A stretch of 64,000 nucleotides of DNA from Asterias amurensis (lineage: Eukaryota; Echinodermata; Asteroidea; Forcipulatida; Asteriidae), in contig NC_092656.1 of the NCBI RefSeq assembly GCF_032118995.1, forward strand, positions 8,127,761-8,191,760, written 5' to 3'. Position numbers and translations under genes: made by a program. Below the pieces are notes generated by a model, which did no database searches, was not told the DNA's origin, and was given only the letters and a program-made list of their open reading frames with translations. The number at the start of each line of letters is the position of its first letter. Position 1 is the stretch's first letter. Shown piece after piece: positions 11,229 through 23,200 of this stretch.

Positions 11229-14200
11229 TTACAGCTCCACTGTAGCGGAGAAGCCATCCGCACTGCAGGTGTACGTGCCCCCAAAACGTTTGGCTGAGAA
11301 GTTGTCAATCATCAAGGCAGTCACCGTTTCGGTTATATTGACAGTCTTCACACGCTTTCTACTTCCTAAGGGTATGAAAAGGTTTGATTCAAAATTAAAG
11401 GGATTACACAGGATTCAGATGAATACGAAACATTATTGTTTCATTTTAGTCTCAAAGCTTTTCTCTGAGAAATATTTCCCTCTGAAATGAAGATGTTTTC
11501 TTCGAGGGGCTGCAGAGCGACTTTGTAAATTGGTCTCAACCTTTTGCTATTTTGTCAACACTTAAAATCCAAACAGCGATGCTTCCTTACTGTTTGTATT
11601 GTTTTACCTATTCTGTGGTTTATAACCCTTTCTTTTGTTAGCTTTCCTCTGTGTATAAGTATTTCAAGAAACTTTAAGCAATTTGCGCCATAAACGTTGC
11701 GCAAATGGACTAACGCAGTTGCCTAAAGTTTTGTGAAATCAGCTGCAGGTGAGTCTCCTGACGATAACTAGAGCAAGCTAGTCGAAATGTTGAGACCATT
11801 AAAAAAAATCTATAATTCTCTCAAGCTCTAAAGACCTAAATCTACCTGGCAAGTAGATACACACATGGTGTTACCCCAAACCAAATAATATGCAGAATAT
11901 AATAATAATATTTAATGTGAATAAAAAACACCTGTACATGTACCTGTTTTGATTTCGTTTCCACTGGGATCTGTCCACACTGGTTGCATACCGGGCATCA
12001 GATTGTAGGTGCATTCTACACTTATCCCTATCCCGTCCTCAGAGCCACTCCCCATTACTTCGCCAATCGAAACCACTTCCACTGAAGACAAGATAACAAA
12101 TATTTTGCTCAACACCCATTTCAGACGGGCGCTCCAGAGTCGACGCCAAACCAAATTCTGAATAAGGTACTTTAAAAGTTTGGCGCCTGAAACAGTTCGA
12201 GTGTTTGACTGAAAGATGTTGCAGTCGTTCGGAATGACTCTGGAGCACCTTAGTTCCAGATTTCGAGCTGAGCCAATGTAAATGTTATGCTAAGTTCGCC
12301 TGTTTAAAAGCAAAAATTTTGGGTCCACCTAGAGTCGCTTCTTATCTATTTGATTCGGCGCGACTCTGGCGTGCCTGTCTGAAACGGGCGTTAAAATTAT
12401 TCAAATTGTATGATTTTTATTTATGGTTGGGTACCCTTGTCTTTTTGCCCTGCACCGACCTGCCTCACCGTCTGGTTTTAAGTTCGTGCACAAAAGCATT
12501 TCTGCTTAACGTGAACCTACTACTACACTTTGAAACCTTTATAGGCAAAGTAAACGCTTGGTGATCACTCTTAAAATTAAGGACAATGTTTGAAGTACAG
12601 CAGAAAAAAATAGTATAAAGAATTTTTAAAAAATCATTTCACATGTTTCACTTTGAAATAATGTGGTTTAAAAAAAAGATACAAGTTTTTATACACCAAA
12701 TTTGAATCTGAGAAGGTTCACTGTCGGATACGTGTCTCAGATTGTGTATTCCGATTACGGCTTAGTCTTTCTGCGTTGACATAACCGATCCAGATTTTTT
12801 GGCAATATCTCAAAAATCATGCCCAACTTTTATAATTTTTACAGGTAAGTTTGATTGTATAATTAATACAATCAAAGGATTCCAAAAATAAAAAGTATAC
12901 TCTACCTTAAAGAAAAAGGCATTTGAAGAACCTCTCCCCCAAAAGTCAAAAGTGGAGAAAAAAAGAAAGAAAAAAGCCTGTCGGCAAGAATAAAAAATCA
13001 AGGACACAAAATAAAGCTCACCGTTGTAGCACTGGCCGTCAGCTTCACTCGGCATCATGTCACAGTTACCGCCAGACCCTCCAGAGGCCATCAGGTCTTC
13101 TGCCGAGAGGACCCCATCAAACGTTTCAACGCACTTCTTAACTGCGAGAAAACACAGCTCTCGACACGGCAGTACAACCCTTTCCCGACACGGGGGCAAA
13201 AAGGCGGAGCACATGAAGGGGCGGAAGAACCTGCCGCAGGTGCTTTCGAAAATGACGGACAGGGAGCTGAGCACAGATTGCTTGTCGCTGTTTGACAATC
13301 CGAGCGGATAGTTGGTCATTGCCGTGGTGTAGTCGAGCCCGACTGAGCATTCGGGGACGGTGATCGGTTCACACATAGGTTCTGTAAAAACACAAATTTA
13401 ACAGGGTAAACAAAATGGACCGGTCCAAAATATCATGTTGGACAGTTAATCCCACTAAGGTTCATACTTCCTGCTAATAATAATCAAAATTATTGTACAT
13501 TCGAAGTCACAAATCTCCTTTCGCAGTTAGATTCGCAAGTGAGTTGAGCAGAGTTGACCTGCTGCAAAATTGTTTGTTGCGAACTTGTGGCATCAACATT
13601 CGCTTCACATCGCATTCCCAGGAAGTATGAATCGGGCTTTAACCAGGCTTTAATGGTACTCACAGGATTGGTAACACCAGTGTCTAGTTTTACACAGGCA
13701 GCTTATTTGGTTATGAATTGAATATGAAGTGGCCCACTCGTCAGTGTGTATTTGATAAATTCATGCTGTGCGATGTTTTTCTTGTACTTACAAATAAGCC
13801 ACATACCGAGCCGCTCTTTTAGCCAGTGCTTGTTCCTTAATTGTAACGCTTTGAGTTCACTTCACCCATCATGCTCCTACAGTCTGAGATCCAGTAACAG
13901 ACTGCAGACATTGGTATACAATTATCACCCAACGGGTAGGAAAGGCATGTCTGAAGGGCACAGACAAGGAAAGGTATCCTATGAATTCATGAATCACGGA
14001 AAACTTTACTTTCTTTTTATTTTGAGGAATTTTCATATGGTTTAAATGCAAAGTGATTATTTTTATGGCCTGACATTTCGACCATAGAAGAGTCTTTCTT
14101 GAAGGCTAAATAAAAAAAAATTAAAACAAGTGCAATAAAAACTGTCACAAAATCTTTGAAATTTAAGCCCGACAGAAAAGCCCTGACCATATTCTCATAA

Positions 14201-17200
14201 ATCCCTCAAATTTGAGCCTTAAAAATTAATGTGTACTATCTTTTCAAAGGTAGTCTTAAAGACACTGGACACCTTTGGTTATTGTCAAAGACCACTCTTC
14301 TCGCTTGGTGTATCTTAATATAATATAAAAATGTGAGCTCAATTGGTCACTGAAGTTGCAAGATAATAATACGAGAAAAAACACCTATGTCGCACAAAGT
14401 TGTGTGCTTTCATATGTTTGATTTCAGGACCTCAAAATATAATTCTGAGATCTCGAAATCAAATTCATGTCTTTCTTGAAAACTTTGCTACTTCAGAGGA
14501 AGCTTTTTATCACAATGTTTTATACTATCAACAGCTCTCCATTGCTCGGTACCATGCAATTTTATTTGCTAACAGTTATTGTTGTAAATACCAATAGTGT
14601 CCACTGCCTTTATAGCAAGTCCCAACTCAAAATACCATCTCACCAGTATCAGTGCAGTTCATCATTTCGTCCATCCCGCTTGGGCAATCCTCATTGCCAT
14701 TGCAAAAATCCGATGGCGAGATACATATGTCAGGATTCATTGGGCATGCGACGGTGTACGGGGGGCACTCGCCAGTCATGCCAGTAGGTATGGAGCCTAT
14801 GAGAAACCAGTTCAAATCAGCGTAGTGAAAAACTAATCAACAAAAATAGTTGCAGGGTTATGATATAAATCTTTGCCTGTTTGGGGGTTATTTTGCACTT
14901 TAATTAGTAATAGTAATAATAACCGTATTTATAACGCGTCTTTTGCCAAAGGATTACATGTAGTACTAGAATGAGTGGGATGAAGTTTGAGATATAAGAC
15001 CTAATCCTTAGCGCCATGTAGTGGTTTACAAGGTGCTGTGGCGCAATGTGCTGCCAATAAAACCAGGAACACCAGGGCGATGTATTGCACACAGCACATG
15101 GGACCAACGGCTTTACGTCCAATCTGAAGGTCGAAGCAACGGTTAAGTGTCTTGCTTAAGGACACAAGTGTCACGGCTGGGAATTCGAACCCACACTCTG
15201 CTGATCAGAAACACGAAAAAACACAAAACACAATCTCTTTAAAGGCACTGGACACCTCTGGTAATTGTCAAAGACCAGTCTTCTCACTTGATGTATCTCA
15301 ACATATAACATATAATGCATAAAATAATAAACCAGTAAAAATTTGAACTCAATTGGTCTTCGCAGTTGCAAGAGAATAATGGAAGAAAATACACCCTTGA
15401 CGCACAAGTTGTGTGCTTTTCAAATGCTTGAATTCAAGACTTCAGCTGAGGTCTCAAAATCATTTCAAATATTTTAAATTGAAAAATAACTTCTTTCTCA
15501 AAAACTTTGTTTCTTCAGAGGGAGCCCTTCCTCACAATGCTTTCTACTACCAACAGCTCTACATTTTTTTTTTTTACGATTATTTTGACTAATTTCCAAT
15601 TAGTGTCCTGCCGTCGATTTCACAAAACTCTCCCTTACTTAAGACGTATCTTAGGACTTAGGACGAGTCCCAACCCTGCACTGTAGCATGCAGACCTTAA
15701 GATTAATGCTAAGTTATTACTCGTCCTAACTCGCGATAAGACGAGTCCTTACTCTTTGTGAAATCGACCCCAGTGCTTTTAAAGCAAGTCCCAACTCAAA
15801 ATATTATCTCACCAGTATCAGTGTCAGTGCAGTTCATCATTTCGTCCATCCCGCTTGGGCAATCCTCTTTGCCATCACAAAAAGCCGTCAGAGGGACACA
15901 TATGTCAGGATTTATTGGGCATGCGATGGTGTACGGTGGGCACTCGCCAGTCATGAGAGTAGGTATGGAGCCTATGAGAAACCAGTTCAAATCAGCGTAG
16001 TGAATATAACCCTTGAAAAAAACAAGTTGTTGGGTCATGTAGCGGAACTAGACGATACTTTAGCACCAAGATCCTGATCCAAGAATTATTTTGAGCTATA
16101 AGCCCTTGGGTCTTGTCAATAAAACCCCTCAAAATTTAGTCTTGAAAAAAAATGTGTCCTAACCATCCTGTTTAAGGGGTTTGATACCTTTTGTTGATCA
16201 AGCGCTTGACAATGGGATGAAGATGTATGTAATATAATTCACCTGTAAAAGTTTAAACAATGGACACTATTGGTAAATGTCAAAGACCAGTTTTCTCATT
16301 TGGTGTATCTCAACTTATGCATAAAATAACAAACCTGTGAAAATTTGAGCTTGATTGGTTGTCGAAGTTGCGAGATAACTATGACAGAAAAAAACACCCT
16401 TGCCACACTGATTTCGAGACCTCAAGTTCTAAACTTGAGGTCTCGAAATCAAATTTGCGTTCTTTCTCGAAAACTACTTCACTTCAGAGGGAGCTGTTTC
16501 TCACAATGTTTTATTTTATCGATCTCTCCCCATTACTCATTACCAAGTGAGGTTTTTTGCTGATTATTATTTTGAGGAGTTACCAATAGTGTCCACTGCC
16601 TTTAAGCTCCATTAGTTGTCAAATTTTTGAACAAAAAAACATTAAACTATAGAGCAATATTTTTCAGGAGATTTGCACAAATCCATTGTACATGCTAAAA
16701 TATCTTTTGTCTCAATGAGACAAAATATATTTCTGTGATTTTGTTTTACTCATTTTTCAAAAACTACAGCACCTCATCAGTCAGTTATATTTTAAGGGAA
16801 GCTTTCTACCATCATTTTCTTTAAACTGTGTAAGTTTGGGTTTATTAGACGTACACAAAATACCAAAACCTTTTTAGGGCAAGTCCTAACTCAATTGGTA
16901 GCTCACCATCACCAGTATCAGTGCAGTCCATCATTTCGTCCATCCCGCTTGGGCAATCCTCATTGCCATCGCAAAAAGCCGATGGCGAGATACATATGTC
17001 AGGATTCATTGGGCATGCGACGGTGTATAGGGGGCACTCTCCAGTAAGTACGGAGCCTATGAGAGACCAGTTCAAATCAAATCAGCATCGTGAATACATG
17101 TTTAACCCTAGGTCATGTAGGTTGCTGGGTTATGTAGTGGACCTGGACAATACTTCAGCACCAAGATCCTGATCCATGAATTATTTTGAGCTACGAGCCC

Positions 17201-20200
17201 TTTGGTCTTTTCAATTAAACCCTCAAAATTTAGTCTTGACAAAAAATGTGTACCAACCATCCCGTTTAAGGGTTTTGATACCTTTTGTTGATCAAGCGCT
17301 TGGCAACGGGATGAATATATTTTCACTGTGAATGGAGATGTATGTAATATAATTCACCTGTAAAAGTTTCAGCTTCATTAGTTGTCAAATTTTTGAAGAA
17401 AAAACATTAAATTGCAGAACAATATTTTTCAGGTGAGTCGCACAAATCCATTGTACATAATGCTAAAATATCTTTTGTCTCACTGAGACAAAAACCATTT
17501 TTGTGATTTTTTTTAGTCATTTCTCAAAAAATACAGCAGCTCAGTAAGTTATATTTTAAGGGAAGCTTTCTACCATCATTGTCTTTAAACTGTGTATGAG
17601 TTTGGGTTTTTTTGACGTACAAAAAATACCAAAATCTTTTAAGGCAAGTCCTAACTCAATTGGTATCTCACCAGTATCAGTGCAGTTCATCATTTCGTCC
17701 ATTCCGCTTGGGCAATCCTCATTGCCATCGCAAAAAGCTGATGGCGAGATACATATGTCAGGATTCATTGGGCATGCGACGGTGTACGGGGGGCACTCTC
17801 CAGTGGGTACGGCACCTATGAGAGACAAGCAAAGTGCACTGTACTGAAAAATACTCCCCGGAATATATCTCACAAAAGTTTCATCAAATAAAAAAATAAA
17901 TATGAAATAAACTCAAACAAAGACTCAACTTTACTTAGAAAAAACATATAGTCTATTATATACAAAGCTCTTTAAAAAAAAAAAAAAATACAACTTACCC
18001 ATAGTAGTTTGTCATCAAAACAATTTTATCGATTTTTTAAATTACAAATAACTTGTTCAAACTAATATTGAAAACAAAATTATAACTTGAAATTGCTTAT
18101 TGGCTAAGCCCATATTTGGAAATCACGCCTCATTTTGGGCAAGCATTCCATTGGTTTAACATGTTTAATGATGGCATGAAAGTCAGTTGGGGAAAATTCT
18201 TAGATGATTACAAAAGGTGTCCGGAAAGAAATGGATGTCAAGTCTTACTTTCAGGTTTTCCTTTTTCTTTGAAAGGAACATTTCCAGTAAAACATTTTGA
18301 CAGTTCTCAAACTTGTGGATGAACAGAACTCTTGGTTATCTTGACACACATAAAAGCTTGGCATACAAGAGGAAGCTAATCTACAAACTGTTTTAAAATG
18401 CATGTGGGTAGAAAGATGTTGTAAAAGTAGAATGTACACAAACATGCCTCGAAATTGCACGGTTTTCTTTTACCATGTCGACCAACACGGTCGGCCATTG
18501 TACTCCCATGAATAACCAACCGTGTTAGTTCGCAAAGTAAAAAGGAAAACCATGCAATTTCGAGGCAAATTTGTGTGGGTCATTGTATTCTACTTTTAAA
18601 ACATCTTTCTAACCATATGCATTTCAAAGCAAATGGTTACAAATGCTGTCTATAGACCAACTCGTTCGATCCAAGGCAATGTGTTCCTTTAAAGGCACTG
18701 GACACTGTTGGTAATTACTCAAAATAATTGGTAGCATAAAAAATTACTTGGTAACCAAAATGAAGAGCTGCTGATAGTATAACACATTGTGAAATATCAT
18801 AGTTTTTGAGAAGGAGGTAATTTCTCACTCAAATAACAAAAGCCTTCAGCGGAAGCCTTTAATTATGCATACTGAAAGCACACAAAGTTGTGCATCATAA
18901 CACAGGTTTTGTTTTGTCTTTCATATTTTTCTCGCAACTTCAATGACCAATTTGACCCAAATTTTCACAGGTTGGTTATTTAATTTTATATGCATGTTTT
19001 GGCTACACCAAGTGCGAATACTGGTCTTTGGCAATTACTAAAGGTGTCCCATGCCTTTAAGTATTGATCAAAGTTTAATTGCAACACTTATTATACTAAA
19101 CTTACCTTCGTCTACCACTGTGCAGTCCATTTCATCCAGTCCACTGGGGCAATCCTGTACACCATCACACAATGCACTGAAAGGTACACAGTCACCAGAT
19201 GGGCACGGAACCTGGTATGCCTCACAACTTGGTGGTTCTGAAAGCGAAAGATACAATCATGATGCTTTAAAAGGAATTTTGAATTTATTAAAATTTACTA
19301 ACTTTAAGACCGGAAGGCCAAATGACAGAGGTATTACAATCGTTAAAGGCAGTGGAAACTATTGGTACATATAATTACTAAAAATAATTATTATCATAAA
19401 ACCTTACTTGATTACGAGTAATGGGGAGAGGTTGATAGTATAAAACATATGAGAAACGGCTCCCTCTGAAGTAATGTATCTCTTCGAGAAAGAAGTAATT
19501 TTCCCCGAATTTGATTTTGAGACCTCACATTTAGAGCTTGAGGTCTCAAAATCAAGCATCTGAAAGCACACAACTTTGTGTGACAAGAGTGTTTTTTTCT
19601 TTCATTTTTATCTCGCGACTTCAACTACCGATTGAGCTCAAATTTTGACAGGTTTGTTATTTTATGCATATATGTTGAGATACACCAACTGTGAAGACTA
19701 GTCTTTGACAATTACCATTTGTGTCCACTGTGTTTAAAGGAACACGTTGCCTTGGATCGATCGAGTTGGTCTTTGAAAAGCGTTTGTAACCGTTTTTTAT
19801 AAAATGCATATGGGTAGAAAGATGTTGTAAAAGTAGAATACAATGATCCACACAAACATGCCTCGAAATTGCGTGGTTTTCCTTTTACTTCGTCGACTAA
19901 CACGTCGGCCATTTATGGGGGTCAAAATTTTGACTCCCATAAATGGCCGACCATGTTAGTTCGCACAGTAGAAGGAAAACCACGCAATTTCGAGGCAAAC
20001 TTGTGTGGATCATTGTATTCTACTTTTAAAACGTCTTTCCAACCATATGCATTTTATAAAAAACGGTTACAAACGCTTTTGTTTTGACCAACTCGTCCGA
20101 TCCAAGGCAACGTGTTCCTTTAAGCAAATATGACCAAAATAAAGATTTAAAAAGTACACCTAAATAGCAAAAAGAGCCACACTATCTAAAGAGATACCTC

Positions 20201-23200
20201 GCCAAAGAGAGAAAAGGGAAATGGATTAATCATTCTTAATACAAAAATAATAATGGCCATAATAACTTTCTTGGTTAGAAGTTCATCAGCTAGCATAAAA
20301 TCTAAAATATTTAATTATGTCACTTTGAAGTAATGTTGTTATAGGCCTATTCTATTCAATTCAATTCAATTTTATTAAGTAGGATTTGAAACTTTGCATG
20401 ATGGAAATACGATATAGAAAGGTTTGCGGTAACACCATGTAATGACTATCTCTAATGAGTTGGGGTGGTTCTGAAAAGAACCATTGGTTTCAACTCGACG
20501 TTTCAATCTGTATGCTCTGATCGTCTTGTGGAGAAAAATATTAATTTTTATTGGTCCTACCATGGAGGAAATTCGTTATAATGCATACATGCACTACAGG
20601 AAAAATTGTCAACACACAATCATAAATAAACTACCGGAAAATAAATAATAAATAATCAGAAAACTACATATCAAAAAAAAAAAGTTTTTATCCAAAAATT
20701 TTAAATCTGAGAAATATTTCTGTCAGATACAGTTCTCAGATTCTGATTCCACTCATGAATTAGTCTTCCTAATCAGTTAAGAGCGATTGATTGACGGAAT
20801 AGTTTATAAATCAATAAATCAAATGCTCCACCAATTCGATTATTTCATCAATCAATCAATCAATCTACTGGTTGATCACTTCAGTAATACACCAAACACT
20901 TGATCAATAAGTTCAACGGAAAATTAAATTCATCAATTGGTTTTTTTTTATGGTCATCTCATCAATTTATTGTGGCGTTGTGGCGTGCATGGCAGAGAGG
21001 TCTACATACCCAGACCCAAGTTCTATTGTTGTCAGCAACAGAGTGTGGGTTTGAATCTGGTTCGTGACACTTATGCCCTTGAGCGAGTCACTGGATCATA
21101 GAAGATTGGAAGGTTGTGCATTCTGCTCTACCAGCCAGGCTCCTAGTAGACGATACCCATGCCTACATTCTTACAGACTGTGAAGGGGCTAACTCTGTTT
21201 TAACCCCAGGAGTAGGTGACAAACCAGTGGGGCTGCCAACTGCTCCAGGCTGATGCTGCTAATTTGTAAGTTTAATGACCTAAGTAAATCAATGAGTAAA
21301 AACAACACATTCCAAATTTTTGTTGCCAAACGCAGAAACTCTTTAAAGGCACTGGACACTATTGGTAATTACTAAAAATATTTTTTAGCATAACAACTTA
21401 CTTGGTAATGACCAATAGTATAAAACGGCTTCATCTGAAGTAACGCAGTTTTTGTAATTTTCCACTACAATATATAAGCAGCCAGAAATTTGATTTAATG
21501 ACCTCAAATTACCTCAGATTAGATTTGAGGTCCCGAAATCAAGCATCTGAAAGCACGCAAATTTGTGTCACAAGGGTGTTTTTTTTCCATTATTATCTCA
21601 CAACTTTGATGACCAATTGAGTTCAAATTTTCACAGGTTTGTGATTTTGTGCATATGTTGAGATACACCAAGTTAAAAGACTGGTCTTCGACAATTATCA
21701 AAGGTGTCCAGTGTCTTTACTGGAGCTTCCCATTAATGTTTAAGGCTTATAAGTGAATAAATAAATAAATAAATAAATCCACAAACCTATTGGAGGCAAC
21801 ACTTCTAAAGCACTTTGTTCGATGTCCTTCAATTCAACAGACTTTCCAAAATAGTCACTCTCCACTAAACAAGAGTAGACGCCTGCATCAGCCAAATCCG
21901 TGTAGCCCTCGATGACAAGGGTCGCTGTCCGACCGTTTACCACTTCTGTTCTATACCGCCTATTGATTTCTGTGCAGCAAAACACAAGACTGGATATTAA
22001 TTTCAGGAATGTGATGTAAAGAGTTGAGTTGAGTAAAAAAAAACTGAACTCTGAGCGCAAAGTGAGAAAACATCAACCTTGAAAACTTGCAAGCATGAAT
22101 AATAATACAGACATTTACATGTATAGTGCGCAGTGACCTATATAAAAATACTCTGTAATATTTTTACTTTATTTTTTTATGTGATAGGCTCTGGCCCAAT
22201 ATTAACTGTTATCTTTGGTTTCAAAAGCCCCACTCTTTAATCTGGGGCGTTATTTTATGGTTTTTATCTTCATTTTTTATGAATGTGATTTATAATTTTA
22301 TTTATTTTTTAGGGCTGGAGGGGGGTAATAACGGAATTTTCTACGTTTTTTGTTAGAGCAAAAGAAACAGAATGCAAAATTCCTGAAAAAAATTAACATT
22401 TTCCTCATAAAGATGTCCCTTCGTTGTGGTCTAATTGTTTTTCCATCTTAAATTAAACACTTTGGTCTTTTTTTTTTAGAATGTGAGCGTGTCAATATCT
22501 GTCTTTTTTATTGCTGCCCTGTAAACTTGAGAGAAAAAAATTATACACCCAAATGAATTGAAATTTGAATTGAAACATGAACACCTGTAATCTTGGGTCT
22601 TATCATAATAACTCCAAGTGAATTGAAAACCTAAAAAAAATTTATCCTCACCCTCAACAGGCCTTTCATTCTTGATCCACTTGGGTTGCTCCTGTGGTTT
22701 AACCTCATAGTTGCAAGACACCTCTACCCTTATTTGTGAATCCACTACTTTAACATCCTTCTCTGAAATACTGTAAGCTGAAAAGGAACACACATAAACA
22801 AAAACTAGGTAACTTTTTGTTGTCTTTTAACAAGGGATACGGATAGATCAATTTTGAAGTTAGTAGGGAATTTTGGCTTGTTAGTAAGCTTTCTGTGCTT
22901 CAAAATACAGATAACACAGAAATTTGGCGCTTGCACAAAAGCTGAGAATGATGATTGTAAGCGCAGAATTCAGTGGTTAGCAGTGTCCAATTTCATGGCT
23001 ATGCTTACTACAGAATTCAGCGCTTATGTATCATAGGATTTTGTGCTACAACTTTAGTACAAGGGTTTACGTAAGCGCAGAATTCTGTAGTAAGCAGAGC
23101 CATGAAACTGGGCCCTGGTCACGATCGTGTTGGCGATAAAAAACTGTCCAGTCTTTCCAGATAAAAAATTCCATCCCATAGGCCCGATGGTTTTATCTTC

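Larger units (their letters stand above)
14644..17815 (-). repeat. tandemly duplicated LDLa exons 6-9 with their introns
   Basis: Exons at 17672-17815, 16907-17056, 15813-15971 and 14644-14796 encode near-identical LDLa repeats (shared stretch ECPPYTVACPMNPDIC). Intron sequence is duplicated too: the stretch beginning near 16064 (AGCACCAAGATCCTGATCC) recurs near 17158, and 16610-16900 matches 17375-17660. The unit is about 760 bp after subtracting a later MITE insertion at 16256-16604. The first LDLa exon (19106-19237) is clearly more diverged. Copies differ in the linker before the first Cys (3-8 residues) and at a few loop positions; the last has Asn in place of Asp in FCDGNEDC. Confidence 0.9.

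Noticed and set aside
20467..20482. A histone gene near the stem-loop
   Set aside because: No histone fold sequence occurs on either strand nearby; the same 130-bp unit recurs at 36212, so it is a repeat.
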